From assembly GCF_021789315.1 (NCBI RefSeq), contig NZ_CP084561.1, forward strand, positions 1,116,001 through 1,180,000: a stretch of DNA of 64,000 nucleotides. The letters run 5' to 3'. Within the stretch, counting starts at the first letter, position 1; each line of letters starts with the position of its first letter. The position numbers and the translations under genes are program-made. Source of the DNA: Arthrobacter sp. FW305-BF8 (GTDB lineage: Bacteria; Actinomycetota; Actinomycetes; Actinomycetales; Micrococcaceae). A model generated the notes under the pieces. That model had not been told where the DNA came from. It made no database searches and worked only from the letters and a program-made list of their open reading frames with translations. Shown piece by piece: positions 17,593-25,328 of the stretch.

Positions 17593-20085
17593 TCACTGCT
17601 GCATGTCCTCTGCTGCCTCGATATCGATGATCCGGTGGATGGAGAGCACCCGCTCCGTGTCCTTCCCGGGGTCAAACACACGGACGCGTCCGCCCGCCAC
17701 GGATACCGGAACCACCGTTTCCAGTTTCGCATTCCCCAGGCTGTCCACGACGTTCATCACTACCTTTTGCCGGAGCCTGATGGCCTTATGCAGGGTCTCG
17801 AGTCCCAGCTGGGTTGCCTCCTCGCCGCCGGCGGCAGCCGGACGCGAGCCGTTGGGGCTGATGCCGTGCTCCGCATGGCTGCGGAGAATGGCGAGCTGGG
17901 CGGTGACGTCGGCGTCGGGAAGGGCGGTGCGCGGCGCGCTGTAGACGGGGCGACCAGTGCCAGGAAGCGGAGCAGTGCGGTTGAGGCGGACGACGGCGGA
18001 TCCGGCCTCTTCGACGGCAGGTGACAGTCCCAGCCCGCGCAGCACGAGGGCCGTCTGCCGGGGTGAAGCCATGGAGACCAGGACGGTGGGGGCGATCCGG
18101 ACCAGGCCCAGGGACGAAGCCGCGGCCTCCCGGCAGAGCTCACTGAGCGCAGCTTCGTCATCGCTCTGGATGAAGCTCGCGGCCGCTCCGATCCGAAGCT
18201 TGCCGTGCCTGGCGGCTGTATCCTCCACCAGGTACTGCAGCGGCTGCGGCACGGCGGTGGCGGAGTACCGGCGGAGGAAATCGAGGATGGCTGCAGCGTC
18301 GTGGCCCGAGTCCAGGGCGCGCCGGATGGACTCCGCGGAGAACCGGTACGTCGTGGCCGGGCCCTGCCCTTCGGCGTCGGCCATCCGCTGGAGCTGCTCG
18401 GCAAGGTCGGGGGCGAGGTAGCCGGGAGCCACCGCGGTCAGGTCGGCCTGCAGGAGCACATGGTTGAGGGCTGCCGGGAGGTGTTCACCGAGGAGATCCA
18501 TGGCGTCGTCAGGCGCGTCCGCGGCGATGGCGGCGCCCAGCTGGCTGAGCGCGCCGGACCCGATCAGCCCCAGCAGCTCCGCCTCGGCAAGCACGCCACT
18601 GATCAAGGAACTGAACCGCCGCGCCATTCGGGGCTGCGACCACTCGGCACGCAGCAGCACGGCCTCCGCATTGAGCACCGGCGCCGCCCCGTCCGGCACG
18701 TTCGCCTCGAGCGTCAGCTCCCGCAAGATCTCCAGGATCCTCTTGCGGATGACAGGCGCGTCGGACCGCTGCGCCTCGGCAGAGAGGGCGTTGACGGTGG
18801 CCGCCGGGGCGGCCCGGTGGTTGGCGGGCCCGGCGGGCTGGCCATTCATGCGCTGCCCCACGAGTGACGGGGCGCGCTCGCTGGCCAGCCAGGCGTTCAC
18901 GAGCCACAGCCACTGTTCCTGCCGCGGCAGCCCGAGCCATTCCAGCTGGGGTGGCTGCACCCAGCACGAGCTGTCCACGTCCAGCCGGAGCAGGCCCGCC
19001 AGGGCACAGAGCTCCAGCAGCACCGCAGTGGTGTGGTGGTCCACGCGGAGCGTTTCGGCGAGCCTGCGCATCTCGCGGATGCCCACCCCGCCGCTCCGCA
19101 GGGTGGCCAGGGGCTGGTCCCTGACCGCGTGCAGCAGTTCGCCGGTGAGGCGCAGAGTCTCGGCGATGGCCCCGAGCGCGGCGTTGTGGCGGAGTGCGGC
19201 GGTGGTGACACCGAGCATTGGGGCGGGCGGAGTCAGGGAGAAGTTGTTGATGATGGCGCCGCCGCGCAGGGAAATGCCCACGCTGTGCGGCAGTTCCACA
19301 TGTGCGGCGTCCAGCGGCACCAGCAGGCCCCGGGCCAGCAGCCAGTCGACCGGCCCGACGTCGTGACCTTCAGTGGTGACGGAAGCCTTCCGCTGGGCCT
19401 GGGGTACGGCACCCATCGCCCAGTTGCTGAACCGGGCCAGCAGCGCCGTGGTCCTCTCCGGGGCGCCGGCGAGGAGCGCCTGCAGTCCCTCGGGGGATGA
19501 AGTCCAGTGCTGCAGCGCCAGTGCTGCGTCCATCGGCGTGGTGGCCGCCTGCACGGCGGCGCCGCTGCGGCGCAGCTCCGCCACAAGCTGGACGACGCGC
19601 TGGGCGAATGCCGGCTGCAGCCTGACCAGTTCTGTGTAGCTGCGCCCCAGCCCTGCCGGGTAGATCCCGATGACGTCTTTCAGGCTGCTCACCGGAAGAT
19701 AGAACCGCTGCCTCTGGGCGCCGGGGCCCGCCCCATGCGGCGGCTCGGCCCGCTGCACCAGGGCGAGATCATGCAGTGACTGCAGGAGCTGGTCGACGGC
19801 CGCCACAGTTGAACCTGCGATGGCCTTCTTCAGCACCGCGGCCGATGCGCTGTGACCGGTGTCCGTGTTGGTGCACAGGTGCAGGGTCTCCAGCACCTGC
19901 ATTTGCGGGCGGTTCAGGCGCTCCAAGGCCCGCTGCACGCTCACCCGCGCGCTGGCACGGGCGGCCAGGGCCGGGAAGTCGGGAACGCCGGGGGAGATCA
20001 GGTCCGGCCGCGCAGCGAACAAAGCCCGCAGCGACTCGTCGCTGCGTGCCTCCAGTTCCTTGCTGAGCGCTCGAATGAGGGACAT
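17593..20085 (-). CDS. Helicase-associated protein, XPB-pair partner (Rv0862c-like)
   Basis: An 830-aa protein of the actinobacterial family encoded next to XPB helicases (Mycobacterium Rv0862c). No helicase motifs are visible in it. The sequence is mostly helical repeats rich in Ala and Leu (ARASARVSVQRALERLNRPQ near residue 60), with a C-terminal domain RQTALVLRGLGLSPAVEEAGSA and ending LSIHRIIDIEAAEDMQQ. ATG 20085 (MSLIRALSKEL) is chosen over an upstream frame start. Strict pairing with the helicase suggests a loader or DNA-binding partner; this is inference from gene order. Confidence 0.87.
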   Translation of the reverse strand: MSLIRALSKELEARSDESLRALFAARPDLISPGVPDFPALAARASARVSVQRALERLNRPQMQVLETLHLCTNTDTGHSASAAVLKKAIAGSTVAAVDQLLQSLHDLALVQRAEPPHGAGPGAQRQRFYLPVSSLKDVIGIYPAGLGRSYTELVRLQPAFAQRVVQLVAELRRSGAAVQAATTPMDAALALQHWTSSPEGLQALLAGAPERTTALLARFSNWAMGAVPQAQRKASVTTEGHDVGPVDWLLARGLLVPLDAAHVELPHSVGISLRGGAIINNFSLTPPAPMLGVTTAALRHNAALGAIAETLRLTGELLHAVRDQPLATLRSGGVGIREMRRLAETLRVDHHTTAVLLELCALAGLLRLDVDSSCWVQPPQLEWLGLPRQEQWLWLVNAWLASERAPSLVGQRMNGQPAGPANHRAAPAATVNALSAEAQRSDAPVIRKRILEILRELTLEANVPDGAAPVLNAEAVLLRAEWSQPRMARRFSSLISGVLAEAELLGLIGSGALSQLGAAIAADAPDDAMDLLGEHLPAALNHVLLQADLTAVAPGYLAPDLAEQLQRMADAEGQGPATTYRFSAESIRRALDSGHDAAAILDFLRRYSATAVPQPLQYLVEDTAARHGKLRIGAAASFIQSDDEAALSELCREAAASSLGLVRIAPTVLVSMASPRQTALVLRGLGLSPAVEEAGSAVVRLNRTAPLPGTGRPVYSAPRTALPDADVTAQLAILRSHAEHGISPNGSRPAAAGGEEATQLGLETLHKAIRLRQKVVMNVVDSLGNAKLETVVPVSVAGGRVRVFDPGKDTERVLSIHRIIDIEAAEDMQQ

Positions 20086-20095
20086 CAGTCCAACG

Positions 20096-20329
20096 TTACC
20101 GCCCGGCGGAGCTTCCTGCCCGGCGGCGGGCGGCAACGCCGTCTGCCACCAGCACGAGCATCAGCAGGAAGGCCGCCGGAAGGCCATAGAGTGCCGTTGA
20201 CGTGATCCACTGCGGGGCCGCCTGGCCCGCAGCGGCGAGGGCTATGACCGCCCCGACCGCAGCGAGGGACAAAACTGCAAGGAGCACTGCGGCGGCCATC
20301 AGTGGCCGCCGGATACGCGCGGATGTCAT
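20096..20329 (-). CDS. Small two-helix membrane protein
   Basis: A 77-aa protein, MTSARIRRPLMAAAV at its start, with two hydrophobic helices (about 10-32 and 44-66) and a basic C-terminus (AARRRAGSSAGR). The family is not recognised beyond similar short membrane proteins in related genomes. It lies 10 bp upstream of the helicase-associated gene on the same strand and may head that operon. ATG 20329 is preferred because the upstream extension is basic and short. Confidence 0.65.
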   Translation of the reverse strand: MTSARIRRPLMAAAVLLAVLSLAAVGAVIALAAAGQAAPQWITSTALYGLPAAFLLMLVLVADGVAARRRAGSSAGR

Positions 20330-20512
20330 GAACGTAACGCTAACAGCAGTGCCGCGGCCGCGCCTCAAAGCGGGATTAGCCTGACAGTCAGGATAACCTT
20401 GAAGGAACAGACCAACATGGACCAGGCAGTCATACCCTGAACCCGCACATCAGTGCGGATGCGGTGACGGCCGGCCATGTCCCAGAACGTCAGAACGAAG
20501 AAGGTTGATTAG

Positions 20513-20896
20513 GTGCCTACCGGCAAGGTCAAGTGGTACGACAAGGATAAAGGTTTCGGATTCCTCGCAGGCGAGGACGGACAGGAAGTGTTCCTTCCCA
20601 AGTCGGCGCTGCCCGCCGGAGTTACGGAACTGAAGGCCGGCACCCGGGTTGAGTTCGGCGTCGCAGACGGACGCAAGGGCGCCCAGGCCCTCGGCCTGCG
20701 CGTCCTCGACAAGACTCCGTCCATCGCAAAGGCCAAGCGCCCCAACGCGAGGGATCTTGCCCCGCTGGTGCAGGACCTGGTGACAGTTCTGGACAACCTG
20801 TCCGGCACGCTGTCGTCCGGCAAGTACCCGGACGGCAACAAGGGCAAGGCCATTGCCGCTGCCCTGCGTAAGGTTGCCGACGAGCTGGACGCCTAG
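20513..20896 (+). CDS. Long cold-shock-domain protein (CspB-like)
   Basis: A 127-aa protein. Residues 1-65 are a cold-shock domain (GKVKWYDKDKGFGFLAGEDG with RNP1; QEVFLPKSAL in place of the usual VFVHxSAI RNP2). Residues 70-127 form a helical extension not found in short Csp proteins. Length and context match mycobacterial CspB (Rv0871), also close to the XPB pair and serC. The GTG 20513 start follows GAAGAAGG. It is divergent from the small membrane protein gene and followed 8 bp later by the DUF3027 gene. Confidence 0.93.
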   Translation: MPTGKVKWYDKDKGFGFLAGEDGQEVFLPKSALPAGVTELKAGTRVEFGVADGRKGAQALGLRVLDKTPSIAKAKRPNARDLAPLVQDLVTVLDNLSGTLSSGKYPDGNKGKAIAAALRKVADELDA

Positions 20897-20904
20897 GCCT
20901 CCCG

Positions 20905-21462
20905 ATGAACCCGGAACCTGAACAGGCCGAATCCAAGGTGGAACCCAAGGCACCCCAGCGCCGCACCGGTGTCCCGGTGTGGCGGATGGGGAAGCCCGAC
21001 GCCGTGCTGGCCGCTGCCGTGGACGCGGCCCGGACCGCCATCGAAGGCATCGCGAAGGCATCCGAAATCGGGGACCACCTGGCCGCCCGGACCGAGGGCG
21101 ACCGCGTGGTGACGCACCTTTTCGAATCACGGCTGCCGGGGTATCTCGGCTGGCAGTGGTATGCCGTCCTGACCCGCAACTCCCGCTCCAAGGTGATCAC
21201 TGTCAACGAGCTTGGCCTGCTGCCGTCCGAAGACTCGATCCTCGCCCCGGAGTGGGTGCCGTGGGCCGAGCGCGTACGCCCGGAGGACGAGCAGGAGCAG
21301 GACGAGCAGGAAGCGCCGGGGGAGGCGTCCACGGGCTCTGCAACAGAGCCCGACGCCGGGCCGGGGACTGACGTCGAAGCAGAGTCTGACGTCGAAACAG
21401 CGACTGACGCTGAAGCAGCGCCTAGCGTCGAAGCAGAGCCCGACGCCCACGAACGCGACTAA
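20905..21462 (+). CDS. DUF3027 protein
   Basis: A 185-aa protein matching the actinobacterial DUF3027 family: RTGVPVWRMGKPDAVLAAAV, ESRLPGYLGWQWYAVLTR and LGLLPSEDSILAPEWVPW. Function is unknown. The last 60 residues are an acidic, low-complexity tail built from an 18-nt tandem repeat. ATG 20905 is 8 bp after the csp stop, so the two are co-transcribed. It converges on serC. Confidence 0.85.
   Translation: MNPEPEQAESKVEPKAPQRRTGVPVWRMGKPDAVLAAAVDAARTAIEGIAKASEIGDHLAARTEGDRVVTHLFESRLPGYLGWQWYAVLTRNSRSKVITVNELGLLPSEDSILAPEWVPWAERVRPEDEQEQDEQEAPGEASTGSATEPDAGPGTDVEAESDVETATDAEAAPSVEAEPDAHERD
21370..21441. repeat. 18-bp degenerate tandem repeat in DUF3027 gene
   Basis: Four units of the pattern GACGTCGAAGCAGAGTCT (21370, 21388, 21406, 21424), diverging by 3-5 bases. 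They encode the tail DVEAES-DVETAT-DAEAAP-SVEAEP. Confidence 0.9.
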
Positions 21463-21543
21463 TCACAACGAGTAATGGTTTGCAACCACTGACGGCGCCG
21501 TCCGGCCACAAGCCTGGACGACGCCGTCGAACTTTAAGCAAAG

Positions 21544-21607
21544 AGTTTTTTGTCCAGATAATGGGGCCAAAAGGCCTTCGAACCCCGATTATCTGCACAA
21601 AAACTCC
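21544..21607. terminator. Long imperfect palindrome between DUF3027 gene and serC
   Basis: Arms of 24 nt at 21544-21567 and 21584-21607 share the core CAGATAAT/ATTATCTG and begin or end in T- or A-rich runs (GAGTTTTTT and CAAAAACTC). The 16-base loop contains AAAAGGCCTTCGAA. It sits between two converging genes and can act as a bidirectional terminator; its regularity also fits a dispersed palindromic repeat. Confidence 0.65.
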
Positions 21608-21617
21608 CCGCCGGTGG

Positions 21618-22748
21618 TTACTTCTTCAGTTCGCCCACCACGTAGTCGATGCACTCCAGCAGGGCGGAGACATCCGAAGGCTCGATGGCCACGAAGGTGG
21701 CGATGCGCAGCTGGTTGCGTCCCAGCTTCCGGTAGGGCTCGGTGTCCACGATGCCGTTGGCGCGAAGCACCTTGGCAATGGCGGCGGCATCGATCGAGTC
21801 GTCGAAGTCGATGGTGGCGATGACGTTGGAGCGCTCGGCCGCATTGGCAACGAATGGCGTCGCGTATTCGGAGGCTTCCGCCCACTTGTAGATGCGGCCA
21901 GCCGAGTCGGCCGTGCGGCCGGCGGCGAAGTCCAGGCCGCCGTTGGCGTTCAGCCACTGCACCTGGGCATCCAGCGTGACGAGCGTGGACAGGGACGGGG
22001 TGTTGTACGTCTGGTTCAGCTTGGAGTTGTCGATGGCGGTCTTCAGGTCCAGGAAGTCCGGGATCCAGCGCCCGCTGGCCTTGACGCGCTCAGCCCGCTC
22101 CAGCGCAGCCGGGGAGAAGAGGCCTAGCCACAGCCCGCCGTCGGAGGCGAAGTTCTTCTGCGGCGCGAAGTAGTAGACATCCGTCTGGGTCACGTCGACA
22201 TCGAGGCCGCCGGCAGCCGAGGTTGCGTCCACCAGCACCAGTGCGCCCTCGTCGACGCCGTTCACCCGCTGGACGGGCGCAGCGACACCCGTTGAGGTCT
22301 CGTTCTGCGGCCAGGCGTACACATCCACGCCCGCCTCGGCCTTGGGGGCGGGACAGGTGCCGGGCTCGGACTTGATGATGGAGGACTCCGCGAGGAACGG
22401 CGCCTTGTTCGTTGCCGCGGCAAACTTGGACCCGAACTCGCCGAAGGACAGGTGCTGTGCCTTCTGTTCCACAAGGCCGAAGCTGGCGACGTCCCAGAAC
22501 GCCGTGGAACCGCCGACGCCGAGGACAACCTCGTAGCCTTCGGGGGCACGGAAGAAGGTGCTCAGGCCTTCGCGGACGGATCCCACGAGGTTCTTCACGG
22601 GGGCCTGGCGGTGCGACGTGCCCAGGAGCGTCGTGGCGGCCGCGGAGAGGGCCTCGATCTGCTCGTGCCTGACCTTGGAGGGACCGGCGCCGAACCGTCC
22701 GTCCTTGGGCAGGAGGTTTGCGGGAATAGTGATGCTGGTGTCGCTCAC
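21618..22748 (-). CDS. serC: Phosphoserine aminotransferase
   Basis: A 376-aa PLP enzyme that makes O-phospho-L-serine from 3-phosphohydroxypyruvate and glutamate. It is the actinobacterial SerC type (LLPKDGRFGAGPSKVR at the start, VGGSTAFWDVASFGL near residue 95, the PLP-lysine segment VYYFAPQKNFASDGGLW near residue 205 and RIATFVAIEPSDV near the end). The GTG 22748 is chosen because GGAG lies 5 bp before it; ATG 22769 has no ribosome site. Together with glyA and sdaA in the same window it places three serine-metabolism genes close together. Confidence 0.95.
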   Translation of the reverse strand: MSDTSITIPANLLPKDGRFGAGPSKVRHEQIEALSAAATTLLGTSHRQAPVKNLVGSVREGLSTFFRAPEGYEVVLGVGGSTAFWDVASFGLVEQKAQHLSFGEFGSKFAAATNKAPFLAESSIIKSEPGTCPAPKAEAGVDVYAWPQNETSTGVAAPVQRVNGVDEGALVLVDATSAAGGLDVDVTQTDVYYFAPQKNFASDGGLWLGLFSPAALERAERVKASGRWIPDFLDLKTAIDNSKLNQTYNTPSLSTLVTLDAQVQWLNANGGLDFAAGRTADSAGRIYKWAEASEYATPFVANAAERSNVIATIDFDDSIDAAAIAKVLRANGIVDTEPYRKLGRNQLRIATFVAIEPSDVSALLECIDYVVGELKK

Positions 22749-23094
22749 AATGGCTCCAATTTTCGGCATGGAAGTGCGGTTCGGCTGGGTCGGGGCGATG
22801 GCCGGCAGGCAACCATGACCGCCACGAAGACCCTCCTTATTCTGCCCGAAGCGCGGATACGGCGGGAACACGCACCCGTCATAGTCCAGTCACTGAGACA
22901 GGCCCGCCACCCACCGCGCAGATTATCCGGAGTAATTCAAAATAGGCTAAGCTGGCACTGGACGTACGGGCACACAGCCGGTGCTGCGCCGCCGTCGGAT
23001 ACGCGACCGCCGCTGCAGCTTGCCGGATCCCGGTGCGGCGGACCCGCGGTACGGTGGGACGGACAAGAATACTGGGCTCGAGGAGCTGAGCTGA
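22749..23094. other. Divergent intergenic region serC/ideR
   Basis: This 346-bp stretch has no convincing gene and must hold the promoters of serC (minus) and ideR (plus). The only resemblance to an iron box is a half-site, TAGGCTAAGCT near 22943-22953. I do not call it an operator. Confidence 0.5.
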
Positions 23095-23790
23095 ATGACG
23101 GATCTGATCGACACCACGGAGATGTACCTTCGCACCATTCTGGAGCTGGAGGAAGAGAACATCGTGGCGCTTCGGGCACGCATCGCCGAACGCCTCCGGC
23201 ACTCAGGCCCCACCGTTTCGCAGACCATCGGCAGGATGGAACGCGACGGCCTCGTCGTCGTCTCCGGTGACCGCCACCTCGAACTGACCGAAGTGGGCCG
23301 GAAGCGCGCCACCGAGGTGATGCGCAAGCACCGGCTCGCCGAGCGCCTCCTCGCCGACGTCATCGGCCTTGACTGGGCCTACGTTCATGACGAGGCCTGC
23401 CGGTGGGAGCACGTCATGAGTGAACGGGTGGAGCGCAGGATCTACGAAATGCTCGACCATCCCACCGAGTCGCCGTACGGCAACCCCATCCCCGGCCTGG
23501 CGGCGCTCGGGGGCCAGCCCGCCCGCTCGTTCTCCGACGGCGTGGTGAACCTGCTCGATGCCATGGCCGGCTACGGTCCGGAATCCAAGGTCACCGTCAG
23601 CCGCCTGGCAGAACCCATCCAGGTGGAGCCGGAGCTGCTGGTCCAGCTGGATGAAGGCGGGATCCGGCCGGGCGCTGCCGTCTCGCTCGAACGTGTGGGG
23701 GAGTACATTTCTGTCCGCGTACCCGGGTTCGAGGGCGCCCTCGAGCTGCCGCCGGAAGTCGCGGCGCACGTGTTCGTGCGGGTCGGTTAG
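23095..23790 (+). CDS. ideR: Iron-dependent repressor IdeR/DtxR
   Basis: A 231-aa iron-sensing repressor. The N-terminal winged helix (LIDTTEMYLRTILELEEE, GPTVSQTIGRMERDGLVVV) is nearly identical to DtxR. The metal sites are in MRKHRLAERLL and VHDEACRWEHVMS (site residues His, Glu, Cys, Glu, His). A C-terminal SH3-like domain starts near residue 150. It represses iron-uptake genes when Fe(II) is plentiful; the siderophore reductase at 5.4 kb has a matching box. ATG 23095 follows a GGAGCTGAG ribosome site. Confidence 0.95.
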   Translation: MTDLIDTTEMYLRTILELEEENIVALRARIAERLRHSGPTVSQTIGRMERDGLVVVSGDRHLELTEVGRKRATEVMRKHRLAERLLADVIGLDWAYVHDEACRWEHVMSERVERRIYEMLDHPTESPYGNPIPGLAALGGQPARSFSDGVVNLLDAMAGYGPESKVTVSRLAEPIQVEPELLVQLDEGGIRPGAAVSLERVGEYISVRVPGFEGALELPPEVAAHVFVRVG

Positions 23791-23906
23791 CGCCGAAAGC
23801 GCAGCTCCGCCTGACGCCGGCGTCCTGTCTGACATCTGCAGGCAGGATGACCTACCACTTTTGCACAGCGAATATAACGGAATTATTACTGCGCCTCTTA
23901 ATCGCC

Positions 23907-23912
23907 TATAGT
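23907..23912 (+). promoter_or_regulatory. Probable -10 element for riboswitch transcript 1
   Basis: TATAGT, 36 bp before the riboswitch, in an unusually AT-rich stretch (23868-23918) for this genome. No strong -35 is visible 17 bp upstream (TATTAC). Confidence 0.5.
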
Positions 23913-23947
23913 TAAACAGCAACGCCGATGCAAAAGCGTTACCTGAT

Positions 23948-24174
23948 CTGGAGCCGAACCTTGCCAGCAGATCAGTAGCACGAGTCACCCACTGGCAGGG
24001 GCGGGGGAACCACAACCGGCTGTTTCTACAGCCTTGGGGTGAAGTCCGCAGCAGCAAGTCTCTTCCGCAGAAGGAATCCTCCCGGGATACCCCTGTGCCG
24101 GAATGGCTTGTTATGGCGGGCCGGGTCCGAACTCTCTGACCCGAATCCGACAGCTAACTTCGCAGGCTATCCAG
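23948..24174 (+). ncRNA. c-di-AMP riboswitch (ydaO/yuaA), copy 1
   Basis: Conserved core elements in order: GGCAGGGGCGGGGGAACC at about 23993-24010, TTGGGGTGAAGTC at about 24033, and CCGAATCCGACAGCTAAC at 24141-24158. P1 is CTGGAGCC (23948-23955) with GGCTATCCAG (24165-24174). The P1 3' strand runs directly into the ribosome site GAGAGGA of the M23 gene. This suggests that ligand-stabilised P1 changes access to the ribosome site or promotes termination; the mechanism is inferred. Confidence 0.93.
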
Positions 24175-24188
24175 AGAGGAAGCAGTAC

Positions 24189-25016
24189 TTGTCCATGCAG
24201 AATGCCCGGGGCCGCCGCCGCGCGTCCGGTCCCGCTCCTGAGCCGCGCCCTGCGGAGGCCATTGCCGCGGACCGTCCCCGGGACGCTCAGCGCGAGGCGC
24301 GCCGCCGCCGGGGTCCGTTCCGGCAGGTTACGGATTTCGCTTCGGCCAGTGGTGTTGGGCAAAAGGCTGGAGTGGCCCTTGCTGCTACCGGCCTGCTGCT
24401 GACTGTTACCGTCCCCGCCACCAGCCCCGTCCTGGCTGCCGACGAGCATCAGGGAGGAGCGTCCGCGTCCGCCGCCTCACCGGCCCAGCCGAAGGTCTCG
24501 GCGGAAGCGGCAGCGAAGATCGACTTCAGCCGTACGTCCGTCTCCACCACCGGTGACCCGGACGGAAAGCTCAAGCAGCTCCTGAGTGCCCAGTCTGCCG
24601 GCAGCATCAGCCGTGCGGCCTCGGTGGGCACCTTGGGCGGGCCGCTGACCACGCTCGTGAAGTCTTCGCCGTTCGGCTACCGGGTTAGCCCGATCACCGG
24701 CGGCGCCGGTGAGTTCCACCGCGGCCAGGACTTCGCCGCCCAATGCGGCACGCAAGTGCTTGCTGCGGCCAGCGGCAAGGTCACGTTCGCCGGGTGGCAC
24801 CCATACGGGGGAGGCAACCGCGTGGTCATCGACCACGGCAACGGCTTGGAGACCACGTACAACCACCTGTCGTCCTCCAGCGTCGAGGTTGGCCAGAAGG
24901 TCACCCGCGGTGAGGCGATTGCCCTGAGCGGGACCACCGGCGCCTCCACCGGCTGCCACCTCCACTTCGAGGTGATGGTCAACGGTGAAGTCGTTGATCC
25001 CACCGGCTGGCTCTAA
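24189..25016 (+). CDS. Secreted M23-family (LytM) peptidase
   Basis: A 275-aa exported peptidoglycan endopeptidase. A basic N-terminus (GRRRASG, REARRRRGPF) leads to a hydrophobic export segment (VALAATGLLLTVTVPATSPVLAA). The C-terminal 120 residues are the M23 domain with zinc and catalytic residues in EFHRGQDFA (HxxxD), YNHLSS and CHLHFEV (HxH). All metal ligands are present, so it should be active. TTG 24189 has the best spacing to GAGAGGA; ATG 24195 is the alternative. It is controlled by the c-di-AMP riboswitch just upstream. Confidence 0.92.
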   Translation: MSMQNARGRRRASGPAPEPRPAEAIAADRPRDAQREARRRRGPFRQVTDFASASGVGQKAGVALAATGLLLTVTVPATSPVLAADEHQGGASASAASPAQPKVSAEAAAKIDFSRTSVSTTGDPDGKLKQLLSAQSAGSISRAASVGTLGGPLTTLVKSSPFGYRVSPITGGAGEFHRGQDFAAQCGTQVLAAASGKVTFAGWHPYGGGNRVVIDHGNGLETTYNHLSSSSVEVGQKVTRGEAIALSGTTGASTGCHLHFEVMVNGEVVDPTGWL

Positions 25017-25044
25017 GCCAAGCCGAGTGAGCACTCTCATTCCT

Positions 25045-25070
25045 GTGACATGCCGTGACCTGAATGTGAC
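25045..25070 (+). promoter_or_regulatory. Triple GTGAC direct repeat (possible MtrA site)
   Basis: GTGAC occurs at 25045, 25055 and 25066, that is, at 10- and 11-bp spacing on one DNA face. OmpR-family regulators, and MtrA in particular, bind GTNAC direct repeats with such spacing before cell-wall hydrolase genes. It lies about 70 bp before the second riboswitch. The regulator is inferred. Confidence 0.45.
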
Positions 25071-25101
25071 ATTAGCTCCAAACTGCTGTACCGTCTAAAC
25101 C

Positions 25102-25126
25102 GCGTCAACTTTTCCGAAGTTGACGC
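25102..25126 (+). terminator. Hairpin between M23 gene and riboswitch 2
   Basis: Perfect 10-bp stem GCGTCAACTT (25102-25111) / AAGTTGACGC (25117-25126), loop TTCCG, followed by TCTT. It could terminate M23 transcripts, or bind a regulator ahead of the next promoter. The short T run makes termination uncertain. Confidence 0.5.
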
Positions 25127-25138
25127 TCTTGAGTGGAT

Positions 25139-25310
25139 TGCCTAGCTCTGCCACCGCTCAAGGTCCGTTCGCATTACATCGTCTGGCAGGGGCGGGGGAA
25201 CCAATTTTGGTCTTCGCAAGAAGGCCTTGGGGTTAAGTCGCAAAAGCTTCCCAGGAAGCCGAGTGGCCGGGTGCACTCCCATCCGAATCCGACAGCTCAC
25301 CTCGCAGGCA
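25139..25310 (+). ncRNA. c-di-AMP riboswitch (ydaO/yuaA), copy 2
   Basis: The same conserved elements as copy 1: GGCAGGGGCGGGGGAACC at about 25185-25202, CTTGGGGTTAAGTC at about 25226, and ATCCGAATCCGACAGCTC at about 25281-25298, closing with CTCGCAGGCA. P1 pairs TGCC 25139-25142 with GGCA 25307-25310. The NlpC/P60 ribosome site GGGAGAGG follows within 3 nt. The internal variable arms differ from copy 1 in length, so the copies are old. Confidence 0.92.
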
Positions 25311-25328
25311 TTGGGAGAGGCTACCTTC

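Noticed and set aside
15882..17630. 582-codon open frame antisense to the XPB helicase
   Set aside because: The minus strand holds a complete set of helicase motifs, so this frame is not a gene.
21544..21607. tRNA gene or tRNA remnant
   Set aside because: A T-arm-like TTCGAA is present, but no D arm, anticodon stem or acceptor stem can be drawn; a palindrome explains the sequence better.
22943..22953. IdeR box before ideR (autoregulation)
   Set aside because: Only one half-site resembles the consensus, so no operator is claimed.
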